The notes under the pieces were generated by a model, which did no database searches, was not told the origin of the DNA, and saw nothing but the letters and a program-made list of their open reading frames with translations. A stretch of DNA of 64,000 nucleotides from Hypericum androsaemum (Eukaryota > Streptophyta > Magnoliopsida > Malpighiales > Hypericaceae), in NCBI GenBank assembly GCA_963995505.1, contig OZ023185.1, positions 372,001 through 436,000 of the forward strand, read 5' to 3'. Of the stretch, positions 12,201 through 22,638 are shown one piece after another. The stretch's first letter is position 1; every line of letters starts with the position of its first letter. A program made the position numbers and the translations under genes.

Positions 12201-12377
12201 TATCGCAGTCGTCCACGTTAAATCATTAATAAAATATCGTAATTTCCTTGCTTGTACCAGAATAACAACCACTCATCAGACCCGCGAGACGCACATCGAA
12301 AGAGCTCGAGAGAGTAAGTTTTTGAATCCATTATTTTAGTAACTGAAAGCGAAGGGAAGGGAGGAGTTGGACGGAGG
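9285..12377. other. Intergenic; includes 23-bp tandem repeat
   Basis: No gene is recognised. The minus-strand frames at 9551-9748 and 10806-11022, and those around 11.3-11.7 kb, have no family resemblance. A 23-bp tandem repeat lies at about 11583-11776. Sequence from about 12200 onward is probably the promoter and 5' leader of the SFR2 gene starting at 12378. Confidence 0.4.
11583..11776. repeat. 23-bp minisatellite, about six degenerate copies
   Basis: A unit like aaactattgaatcgtaactgggt is repeated head to tail: three copies, then about 33 bp of unrelated sequence (cggtctcgatttatccggga...), then three to four more diverged copies. The period is 23 bp. No coding or regulatory role is evident. 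Confidence 0.7.
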
Positions 12378-15300
12378 ATGGTGTTTCTGACGGTTATAGT
12401 AACGGCAACCAAAGTAGCCGGGTTGTTGGCGACGTTGACGGTAGCGGCGAACGCCTTCTCCTTCTCCCGCTACCGGAAGACGCACCTCCGCGACTTCCAG
12501 TCTCCTATCGACGAGGACTCCGATGTTCTCGCCTCCTTTAACGGTACTATCTTGCTAGACCTCCTCTATGTTACTAGCCGATATACTTGTCTTCAAATTG
12601 CCGATGCTCATGGTTCACCAAACCGAGGAATTGTTGGATTTTAGAGATAAGAAAGAATGCGTGACATCGGATTGGAGATTAGGTCGAGTAGATTGCGTGA
12701 TTTTTGTGTTTCAAATCCGTGTTTTAGATTATGTATGTAGATTTCTGATTTCCAGGGAAACAGAAGCTGTAAAATTAGGTGTAGAAGTTGAACTTCGTGT
12801 TTTGAGGTCGGTGTTTTGGGTGCGATTGCTTGTATCGACTGCTAGCTATATGATTAAGGAGTTTGGGGGTGAACTGTGCGGCATTGGTTTTGTGCAGAAG
12901 GAGAGAATGATTTTTTCTTCGGGTTGGCCACCGCTCCTGCTCACGTCGAAGACCGTCTCGATGATGCTTGGCTTCAGTTTGCTGAAGAGGTCCCGTGCGA
13001 TAAATCACAGACAGACGTGCAGGACCGGCAACCAGCAGATGCCCTGATTGCTTCTGCCGCTGGTGATGGCGGCTCCCAACCATCGTCTGCGTCAAGAGTC
13101 GATGCAGCAGCAAAGAAGAAGAAGAAGAAAAGGAAGGCTCCCAAGATTGCAATGGAGGCCATGATCAGGGGATTCGAAAAGTACACCGAAGAAGAAGATG
13201 CTCCTGCTTCAGATGTGGAATGCCATCATAATGTTGCTGCGTGGCACAATGTTCCCCGCCCGTATGCATCTGCAGACACGTTATTACCTTCTTGTACTGT
13301 GTGCTCTTTCAAATTATCTTTGTCGTTTGTTGACCTACAAAATGAATTGGTGTGAACTGATTTAGGGAGGAGAGGCTGAGATTTTGGTCTGACCCCGATA
13401 CGGAGCTGAAACTTGCCAAGGACACTGGTATCACTGTCTTCAGAATGGGAATCGATTGGGGACGAGTTATGCCGAAGGAACCAGTTAATGGACTCCAGGA
13501 AACTGTAAGTCAATGCTTTTTGCTAAGGGATAGATATTTTTTGTTTACAGTTTTGTGAATATTGCATGTCAGATGAGTTTGTGCTTCCGGTTTAGTGTCT
13601 GATCTTCCTGTGTAGGTTAATTTTGCAGCATTGGAACGATACAAATGGATCATCGGCAGAGTTCGAGCTTATGGAATGAAGGTTATGCTGACTCTCTTCC
13701 ACCACTCATTGCCACCGTGGGCTGGTGAATATGGTGGATGGAAGCTAGAGAAAACTGTAGACTATTTCCTCGACTTTACTAGGTTGGTATTCCGTGGAAC
13801 CATGGATCTTACTTTGCCTTTTGCTCCATGAAAAGTAGCTTAGTCACAACACTGACCATTTCGAACTAACGCAGGCTAGTTGTTGACACTGTCTCAGAGC
13901 TAGTGGATTACTGGGTGACATTTAACGAACCCCATATTTTCTGCATGCTCACGTACTGTGCGGGTGCCTGGCCTGGTGGTCATCCTGACATGTTGGAAGT
14001 AGCAACTTCTGCTCTACCAACTGGCGTTTTTAACCAGTCCATGCATTGGATCGCTGTTGCACACGCAAAGGCATATGATTATATCCATGAACGCAGGTGT
14101 TCCTCTTCTCTATGCAATAGTCCCAATGATCAGATATTGTGTCCTTTTTGGTGCATTGCTAGATTATCTCGGTGGGATTAAAACTGTAGCATTTTCCATG
14201 AAATTTACTGGTTTCCTGCAAATTTGAATGAAAATATTACCTTTCCTCGAGTGTTCTTGTATTTCTGCATCAAGTTTATGTTTGTCACCTCAGTTTTTTT
14301 CCTAATTGATTCTTCTCTTATTGCTTTACTTCTTCAGCAACTCATCAACCGCCAAAGTGGGAGTATCTCACCATGTGTCATTTATGCGGCCATATGGACT
14401 CTTCGATGTGCCTGCTGTTTTATTTTCAAATTCCCTCTCAGTTTTCCCCTTTGTGGATAGTATCTCTGATAAGTTGGACTACATTGGTATAAACTACTAC
14501 GGGCAGGTTTGTTACTCTCTCTCTCTCTCTCACTCTCTCACACACACATATATATAATGTAATAAGGTATATATCCTCCTAAAATGCTAACCTACTTACT
14601 CTCTTTATTGAGCAGGAAGTGGTATGTGGTGCTGGATTGAAACTTGTAGACACTGATGAGTATAGTGAATCTGGGCGTGGGGTATACCCTGATGGTTTGT
14701 TCCGAGTTCTGATTCAATTTCACGAGAGATACAAGCATCTGAAGGTGCCTTTCATTATAACAGAGAATGGAGTGGCTGATGAGACGGACGTAATCCGTCG
14801 GCCATACCTGTTGGAACACTTGCTTGCTGTTTATGCGGCAATGATCACAGTATGTTCTCTCCCTTTGTAAATATACTTTGCAAATAAGCTCAGGTTGTTG
14901 GCATATGCATGATTTATCTTGGTTCTTTGACAGGGTGTTCCTGTGATTGGTTACTTGTTTTGGACAATTTCTGACAATTGGGAATGGGCGGATGGGTATG
15001 GTCCTAAATTTGGACTCGTGGCAGTTGATCGTGGAAATAACCTCGCACGGCTCCCTCGTCCTTCCTATCATCTGTTTTCAAAGGTGGCGAGCACGGGTAA
15101 AATCACACGGCAAGACCGCGATACTGCCTGGAACGACCTCCAAGCTGCTGCCAGGGAGAGAAAAACTCGTCCATTTTACCGTGCTGCTAATAAATATGGT
15201 TTGATGTATGCAGGTATCAGGAGCCGCTCTCTTAATTTTTCATGCTCCCTTCTTTCCATTTCATTTGCACAATGTCTTCAAAGAGCTTTTTGTGCCTATA

Positions 15301-15773
15301 AATGATTGAAGTGAGATACTGGCCATATAACTACCACTAGGTTGTTGATTTTTCTTGAGATACAGTCATAGGTTTGCTTGGTTTCTGGGATGAACAACAA
15401 GTGTTTACCTTGTCATGATTCAATTTCAAATTACTTGGGACTGCTCTTTCAATCTGTGCTCCTATTTCTAGGATTACCAATTCCCCCCCTTTTTCCTTCA
15501 ACAACTTTCTTCTTTTCCAGTATGGACTATGGACTGGATTCTGTTGTTTGGTGCTGATAAATTTTTATGTTCACAGGAGGCCTCGACGAACCTATACAGC
15601 GAGGTTTTGTCGATAGGGATTGGCGATTTGGGCACTACGAGATGGAAGGCCTGCAGGATCCATTAAGCCGCTTCATAAGATTTGTTGTTCGACCAATTTC
15701 AATAAAAAAGAAGAGAAGACAAAAAAAGGATGGTTTAGACATTAGCTTTCAGCCTCTCACAATAGGTATCTGA
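12378..15773 (+). CDS. SFR2: SFR2 galactolipid:galactolipid galactosyltransferase
   Basis: This is a nine-exon gene (12378-12543, 12898-13261, 13366-13504, 13616-13782, 13875-14096, 14338-14506, 14616-14849, 14934-15213, 15577-15773), all GT-AG and phase-matched, encoding 645 residues; Arabidopsis SFR2 is about 620. SFR2 is a glycoside hydrolase family 1 relative on the chloroplast outer envelope. It transfers galactose between monogalactosyl lipids, making oligogalactolipids and diacylglycerol during freezing or dehydration. The N-terminus has the hydrophobic anchor (KVAGLLATLTVAANAFSFSR) and SPIDE motif typical of SFR2. Next come GLATAPAHVED, the acid/base TFNEP (Glu297), and the nucleophile TENG (Glu459) followed by VADETDVIRRPYL. 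The C-terminal VDRDWRFGHYEMEGLQDPLS is a SFR2 signature not found in ordinary beta-glucosidases. Exon 2 carries a Lys-rich loop (AKKKKKKRKAPK) in the variable insert. Intron 6 has CT, CA and TA microsatellites. All catalytic parts are intact, so the gene is probably functional. Confidence 0.95.
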
Positions 15774-16938
15774 CTGCTCGACCGTGTTTCAGCTTCTGAG
15801 ATTCAAGCACGTGCTGGTCAACTCTTCACGGCGTCAGAATTGGACGACTCTTTATGGCAACCTACTCAGGGTTGTCTCAAGTCCAGCAACCTGCTCAGCA
15901 ATCTCTGGCCACCGGGGGAAGAACTTGTGCAGGAGAAAGGTTACCTTTATTGAGTTCTGGTGCATGTTGGATAGCTTCAACAACCTTCAATCCTGTGCTG
16001 CAGTGACATTCTGTAAATGATTTGTGTAGCGGATGGGGAACCGAATCGCCTAGCCTAGCCTATCATCGTCACTTTAGTCATGTGGCTCCTTCCATGCTTG
16101 AATGTCATGTCGTTACCTTATGACTTGTACAGTAACATGGGCGGCCATTATGCTGCTACCTTTTGGTGCAAACCGTTATTACATTCTGGGGCACCATTCA
16201 TTAGCAAGAAGCATTGTATCGTTGTTATGCACGGACAGGACTTGTTATAAAGACGGCATCGGCACCGACCCCTCCAAAATCCGCACTTGCTTTGATCTAT
16301 CGAAGCAAAATTAGTTTTAGAGACTTTGTAGCGATCCAATTATTGATTTCATTTGCTAGAGACTTGGGCGGTTGTAACTAGCAGTCAAACATTCAAAAAG
16401 ACCGACGGCCAAACACTGTAACGCAACAAAAGTCGTTGGAGGCCGACGTTGATGTTGGTTGTAGCAAGCATCCTTTTTTGGGAAAACAACATTTTCTACT
16501 GCTATCCTTCATTTGCGTGAACGAGAGAGGAAGAGGAGAGGAATACAAAGGTGGCATATTCCCAGACGTTGATCGACATATTCTCTTCCACTTCGCTTAT
16601 CCATTTTTATTGAACCCGAAACCATTGCAACTAGCCCCTGAAGAACAATTTTTGTTTGGTATCATTAAAACAATCGTTAAAAGAAATTTTTTATCTTGTT
16701 TGTTCGAACATTAAATAGTTAGGATGCAAAGATATAGACGATCAAAAATGCATTTCTTTTCCTGACAATAAATTATCATCAGATCAGGCAATAACCATCA
16801 ATAAACTAAGAACGTATACAACCTCAAAAAGAAGAAGCACGTCAATTAAACATCCATATACCGTACGTATCAATGAATTAATGATATTCTCTAATATACA
16901 GTTTGCAAGCAACCCATGATCAATGAATTAATCAATCA
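15774..16938. other. SFR2 3' region and intergenic DNA
   Basis: The first few hundred bases are likely the 3' untranslated region of SFR2. Open frames near 15784, 16102 and 16436 show no recognisable product. The end of the stretch is the likely 3' region of the minus-strand DUF538 gene. Confidence 0.4.
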
Positions 16939-17481
16939 TCACCTCCTCCCCTTGGGCTTGGCCTCCTCGTCCCTAGGTTGAAACCCGAACAGGGACAGAG
17001 GAAACGACTTGGAGAAGCCGGCATGTGTCTTAAACGTGACGGAACAAGCATCCCGGGCGTGTATCTCGCTGAGGGGGATCCAAATCAGGAACTCCTTGGC
17101 CCTAACACCGGTCAGGTTCTTGATCTTGTTGTGCTCGAAATATGCAGTGACCTCGTTGTCGTAAGAAACAAGCACGTTCTCGAACTTGTAGTAATCCCGC
17201 TTCTTCTTCTGCCTGAGCCACACGAACCCCGTGTCCTTCACGTAACCGCACTCCTCTATATCCTCGATGATCAGTAGCCCGTTCGGGAGGCCGATTTCGC
17301 CCAGCAGCCACGTGAACTTGGCCCTGCATGTCTCGTCCCCGTAGCACACCTCGGCCTTGTCCTTGACGTCCGGCGTCACCAGCGACGACGCCTCCTTCAT
17401 CCCCTTGAAGGAGGCCGCCTTTTTCGGAGGTTGCATGCTCGGTGTTGGGGTTGATATGGCTGGAGGATGATAGGGAAACAT
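16939..17481 (-). CDS. DUF538 family protein
   Basis: This intronless minus-strand frame of 180 residues matches the plant DUF538 family. The domain runs from about residue 42 to 165, with the conserved blocks LPNGLLIIEDIEECGYV, TGFVWLRQKKK, VSYDNEVTAYFE, KNLTGVRAKEFLIWIPLSEI and TFKTHAGFSKSFPLSLFGF. The N-terminal 40 residues are Pro/Ser/Lys-rich and there is no evident signal peptide. DUF538 proteins are beta-barrel proteins of unclear biochemical role that have been linked to trichome development and stress; I infer nothing more specific. The ATG is chosen because it opens the frame directly after a short leader. The neighbours are unrelated genes. Confidence 0.9.
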   Translation of the reverse strand: MFPYHPPAISTPTPSMQPPKKAASFKGMKEASSLVTPDVKDKAEVCYGDETCRAKFTWLLGEIGLPNGLLIIEDIEECGYVKDTGFVWLRQKKKRDYYKFENVLVSYDNEVTAYFEHNKIKNLTGVRAKEFLIWIPLSEIHARDACSVTFKTHAGFSKSFPLSLFGFQPRDEEAKPKGRR

Positions 17482-18430
17482 GCTTAGCTTGAGACAATAC
17501 CTTCTCTTTTGTTTTTTTTTGTTGATGAGTTTTGTTTATAGTGGTTTGCCTATTGGGCAAAAAGTTTGGATGATAATTTTGGGAGGGAGCTCTTGTTTAA
17601 TTAATGTTGATGAGTTGGATGCCCCTTTCACCTTTGCAAGGAACCCGGAATATTTGATTGGTAAACCCTATATATGGATGTGATGCTGTGTAATCACAAC
17701 AAAAAAAAAGATTAACTAATCATAATATTAAATAAACAGATTTAACGGATGATTGTCTAGTTAACTAAATTCTGATTTTAGGGACAAATTTTTTTGTGAT
17801 CTAATGTAAATCAAATTTAATTTATTAATTGATGTATTAGGTATCGGAATAAAAAAAAATACTAAGTAGCATGAGATACACAAAGTGTTATCAAACTCAA
17901 AGAGGTGGAATGTTCAAATCCTTATGTATAAATTTACCTTACACAGAATTCGAGAATGCAAATTGTATAGGCTAAGCATGAGGCTTTGTTCAATTAATAA
18001 GTACCATTAACCCTTCCCAAAATATGCTAATATTGAAGGTTTTAACTTTTAAATGATTGGCTCTCGATTCTCCGAGATTGTGTTTCTTCCAAGGACCCGG
18101 AATTAATGCTAATACATACGTGGAATTAAGTTAACATTTTGGAATTGTATTTTAGAGAGATGATATATATCATAAAAGTGGAAGCTCTCCCATATGCGAA
18201 TCACATTTTGTGAGATCCTGTTACAGATGGGGTTCGCATTAACTAAAAAAAGTTAAAGGCCTGATGATAAATTATTATAGCTTAATTAAATTCGAGCAAC
18301 AAAATACAACTTTACTAAAATTATTTGTAAAAAAAGAGTCACGATATTTAATGATTTCGTATTTAAAAAACGGATGTCCATTTAAAAAAAATGGCTCACT
18401 CAACGGGCCTCCACTGGCTGCCGCCAATTA
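17482..18430. other. Intergenic AT-rich DNA
   Basis: Nothing gene-like is seen. The first part should contain the promoter of the minus-strand DUF538 gene. Short A- and T-runs are common. Confidence 0.4.
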
Positions 18431-18439
18431 GCCCATTGT

Positions 18440-20260
18440 GTTTTGCTTGATCCAATTTATCTTTTTCCAATCCAAGCAAACTTGGCATCGGGCCCATATT
18501 TGCCCATGGTTTACTTTAGTACCCCCATCTCCTCGACCATCTCGTTTAAAGCGACCACGTTCGAGGGTTTCAAAGAAGAAAATTACCAAAACCCTCTGAT
18601 AGCCGCCGCCGCCTCCTCCGAGTCTTTTTTTCTCTCTCTGTTTATGGGTTCTTTTTTTTGTTGCTTTTAGTGTGGGTTTTCCTTTCTGTCTCTATTCTCT
18701 TTGTCTTTTTTTATTTATTGACTTTGTCTTTATTGTTTTTCTCGTTTTTCATTTTATTTCTGTGATGCCCAGTGAGGAATTTTTTGTCGAAGCAGGCTAT
18801 GCCTTTGGACTTCCTTTGGTAGCCTCCACCATCAATACTGGTTTAGTGTTTAGGGTTTAAGGTTTTGGGTTGGATATTGAGATTCTAACATGGTACAAGA
18901 GCGGCTTTATTCCGTTGGTGATGGTGGAATGGCTTCAAACGGAGGTCTGGAGGTTCGCCTCTAGACATTACGAAAGATCTTGTCTGAGGGCTTTAAACTG
19001 ATTCTTGCATCAACCTCCGAGTTCCAATTTTTAAAATGGTTTAATGCTTTGGGATTCTGTTTGGACCATATTTGAGTGTTCACTTGGAATGAAGTTGTGC
19101 CCAGTGATGTACAAATTAACTCTATTGATTTTGTTGCGTGGTTCTACTTTGCCTTTGCTCTTTCCACTGCCACCGTCACTGTGTGCGTGTGTGTTGTTCG
19201 TGTGTGGTGTTTTGTGTGTGTGCGCGTGTGGTGCTTTGTGTGTGTGCGCGTGTGGTGCGTGGCTGTGTTAAAGAGCATTGGCAAAGGCCATTTGCTTCAT
19301 CTATGATTTATAGAAGCTATGAGATCTGAGGGCATTGAATTTTATTTTTCTGTTGCCCTGCGGTTAAATTGAATTGAAGGGTGCTTTACGTATGGACTTC
19401 CTTTGTTGTTGCATAGTCGCTGCTGCTGTTGTTGTTTGTGATGGTGGAGTGGCTTCAAATGGAGACCCAAAGGCTGTTGCCCTTCACACATTGTAAAGAA
19501 TGTCTTCTGTTAGCACTAAGCTGATTTTGTAAATCTCTGCGAGTGCAAGCTTCTGCGTGTATTGGAATGACAGTGTTTTCCAAAATATTTTCATGTTGGT
19601 TTAATGCTTTGGGATCTCTCCCTTCAGCGTTGACAATCCCAAATGTTCATTAGTGTTTTGGAATGATGTTGTGCCCAGTGATGTACAAATTAACTCTATT
19701 GAGTTGAGCCATGGTTCTACTTTGCCTTTGCTCTTTCCACAACCACGACCACGTTGTGCGTGTGTTGTTTTGTGTGTCTGCCTTTGTGTGCGTGCGTGTG
19801 TGTGTGGTTTGTGGCTGTGTTGAAGGGCACGGGTGAAGGCCATTCGCTACACGTATGATTTATAGAAGCTATGAGATCTGAGGGCACCACCATGTATTTC
19901 AAACTAGTCTGAAACTGAGTTTCTTTACATTTTTTTATTTTGACTGATCAATCTCCTTGAAGTACTTAATGTTCCAACTTCCAAGATTGGTTTTCCGCAA
20001 GTAACCTGATCCGAGTCTGGTTGTGTTTGCTTCATTGTGGAAGATCAATTTGGTCATTTTACAGGAGCATTGAATTTGTGACTTTCAGGTAAGCCGCTCC
20101 CCTTGTGTGCATCTTCAGCAACCCCGGCTGTGAATTTCGCTGGAGTTGACGCTCTTGCGGATTTCGTCAACTTCCCAATTGTCTATAACATTTATCAAGA
20201 AACAATGTAAATGTATCCTGCACGGAATGTAATAGCCTTTTTTTTTGTTGATGTTATTTG
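18440..20260 (+). other. Transcript-like noncoding stretch with tandem duplication
   Basis: The left part (18500-18700) resembles a plant 5' leader: a CGCCGCCGCCTCCTCC block followed by a T/C-rich run. The right end has splice-like sites and a T-run after a TAATG stretch near 20230. No long open frame spans it. The centre consists of two related copies of roughly 550-575 bp (about 18900-19330 and 19440-19890) sharing cccagtgatgtacaaattaa, a TG-rich microsatellite and gatttatagaagctatgaga. Cys-rich frames over the TG array are compositional. It may be a noncoding RNA gene, a snoRNA host or a decayed small gene; I cannot decide. Confidence 0.35.
19180..19265. repeat. TG/GTGC-rich microsatellite, first copy
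   Basis: Degenerate runs of tgtgtgcgcgtgtggtg and related units lie inside the first copy of the tandem duplication. A second array sits in the other copy at about 19755-19815. The differing array lengths explain why the duplication offset changes from about 574 bp before the array to about 552 bp after it. Confidence 0.75.
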
Positions 20261-22080
20261 CAAGAAATGAGAGTTGCCAGATAAAGACCAAGTTTCAAGG
20301 TAAATGTAAACAACCTTATATCGCGAAGTGCTTGAGCAACACACAACATGTTATGCGAGGACCACCCGAACCCTCCCACTAATTGAGGCAATTCATGGTG
20401 AAACACTTGAGATAAGATTCTATTTTGTTTTATTGTTCACTTCAAAGATGAATTTACGAATTTTGCAATATCTTCAATAAGTGCATTTTATGCAATGAGC
20501 ATAATACGAGTACCTGCTCTGGTAATACGAAAATTTAACTTAGTGAGAGTCCCTGTAAGCGATGCACCGAGACAATCTCCAATATAATGGAACTACATGC
20601 GTATCAAAAAAAAAAGATAATGGAACTAAAATAATAATATATCATATGGTATTTATTCGTTATGAATGAACCGAGACAAAATAATGTTTCTTTTGTTCAA
20701 ACTATCATACTAATGACTTACCTAGTAGACTAATTTGGATTAGTGCAATTCAGACCATGGGAAGATGATTTTTTTTTCCTACCATGTCTTTTACAACTAC
20801 TCCTTTCAGAAAGAATAAACAGTAAGCAAAATAAATAAAAAAAGAATAAATAGTAAGCAACTATATTCTTCTCACAGACAGTTGTAGTTCTTCTAAAAAA
20901 AAGTTGTTCATAAAAGTAAAAAATTAATGGTAACTGAAAAAGTTCGACGATCCTCCTCCCTCTGTCGACTTTTTAATGGGGAAAACTTACTACATTAGTT
21001 TAGGAGCGCGCAGATTTTTTCTGCTTAATTAGGCGCTGCCTTTTTAATGCGACTCCTAAAACTAGAACTTGGTTGCCATTGGATTCGACCGACGCCTACT
21101 CTTCTTCTTCTCATTGGCGTTGGAATAGATCCAACTAGTAGATTGCAAATTTTGAGTAGATTTTGTAATCTACCCGTTTGGTGAAATAGTAAATTGGATA
21201 ATTATTTGAATCTATTAGTAGATAATAGATTAGGTAGTTATACTTTTTTCTTTATTTTTAAAAATAGTTTTGGTTGCATTTTTTTAGTAAAATTATTTTT
21301 TTCTCGAGATAAGTATTTTGAAGTATTTTATTTCTAATATAAATCAAATTAATGATATCAATTTTGTTATTCCAAAAGTCATCTAATTTAACATAAAAAA
21401 TATTGGAGATAAAAAATGCTCAATAGTACTATCAAATAAAAAATTTGTAATATTATTTAAAAATATATCAAAAAGAATAAATACAAAATAAACAAATGAT
21501 TTTTTTATCTCATTCCTATTATTTTTTAAATTATGCTTATGTTCGTAAATAAAAATGAAATTATTCAATATATATGAAATGACATGATATTGTTATTTTT
21601 ATTCTACTTTCACTGATAATGAATCTTTACTAGATAGTTGTATATTATATGTTAGATCAATTTTTTTATGTTAACTATATTATAAAAAAAATACAAAACT
21701 AATATCTCTTAAAAATAAACTTCATAAATATAGTAAATAACTAAGTTCTTCACTCGTTGAGACGACAATTTAACAAAAATAAGTAATATTAAATATTATT
21801 ATTTTAATTTAATTTAAATAAATAATTTAGAATATTTTATTTAAGCTTAATTTAAATTAATAATTAAATTTATCAAAAATATATAATTCAATCTACTATC
21901 GGCTATAGTTGATTATACCAAATAATACATTGTTGAATTGCTAAAAATCTGCTATATTCTTCGAATCTCTTTCGCCAGACCGTGCTATTAATTGGTTACC
22001 CGAAATACAGTTACGCACCTCCCTACCTCTCTCTCCCTCTCCGCATCATTTTTCCCGATTCCGCTTTTCAGCAATTGCCC
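20261..22080. other. AT-rich intergenic block
   Basis: No gene is recognised. 21190-21960 is extremely AT-rich. Motifs near its two ends (tagattttgtaatctacccg and, inverted, tagatttttagcaattcaac) are weakly similar, hinting at an old inverted-repeat element, but I could not define termini or a target duplication. Confidence 0.35.
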
Positions 22081-22090
22081 TACGGCCCCT

Positions 22091-22098
<8 letters not shown>

Positions 22099-22122
<24 letters not shown>
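22099..22122. repeat. (GA)n microsatellite in probable 5' leader
   Basis: A run of about twelve GA units lies about 500 bp before the start codon of the J-protein gene at 22639. GA/CT runs are common in plant 5' leaders. A possible leader intron ends at the AG just before ttccctgatgccttc near 22541. Confidence 0.7.
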
Positions 22123-22125
<3 letters not shown>

Positions 22126-22638
22126 CTAAGTCTTATAACCCACCTAACCCCTTGGCTCTAATAACTGGTCCTCAATGGAATTCCTCAACAATTCGGAAAT
22201 GGGTTTTCCTTTATAAGATTCTTGGCGATTGGGTCTTTTTTACTTGTTTATAACCCCAATGTTATAAAGGTTTGGTCTTTGCTTTCTATGCTTGTGTGTT
22301 AGAAAATTGGGGCTACCCTAAATTAGCAGGAATTGTCCTTGTCCTCGTCCTCGTGGGATTCGGTTTCCTTTTTTAACGATGTTAGGACAAGTCTTCTTGT
22401 GGGATGGGATGGATATTAAGAATGGTGCCTTTTTTTCCCTCTTGTTTCATTTGCTGGTTCATGTTGCTTAGTTTACATTTATTGGATGATGTTAGTTAGT
22501 GGTACATGGATGGAATTAGATGAGACTACTCTTTGGTTGCAGGTTCCCTGATGCCTTCCGGTGAGTGAGTGAGTGAGTGAGTGAAGAATTCCTTCCTCGT
22601 CGTGGTTGAGCACTGTCAAGTAGTCTTAGGGTAGCAGC

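Noticed and set aside
13226..13513. Minus-strand frames overlapping SFR2 exons
   Set aside because: They are shadows of the SFR2 exons, which carry strong family signatures on the plus strand.
19044..19329. Cys/Val-rich frames that look like a cysteine-rich peptide
   Set aside because: They are produced by the TG/GTGC microsatellite; all three frames give similar low-complexity output.
21190..21960. Large AT-rich block as a defined transposon
   Set aside because: End motifs are only weakly inverted and no target duplication could be found.
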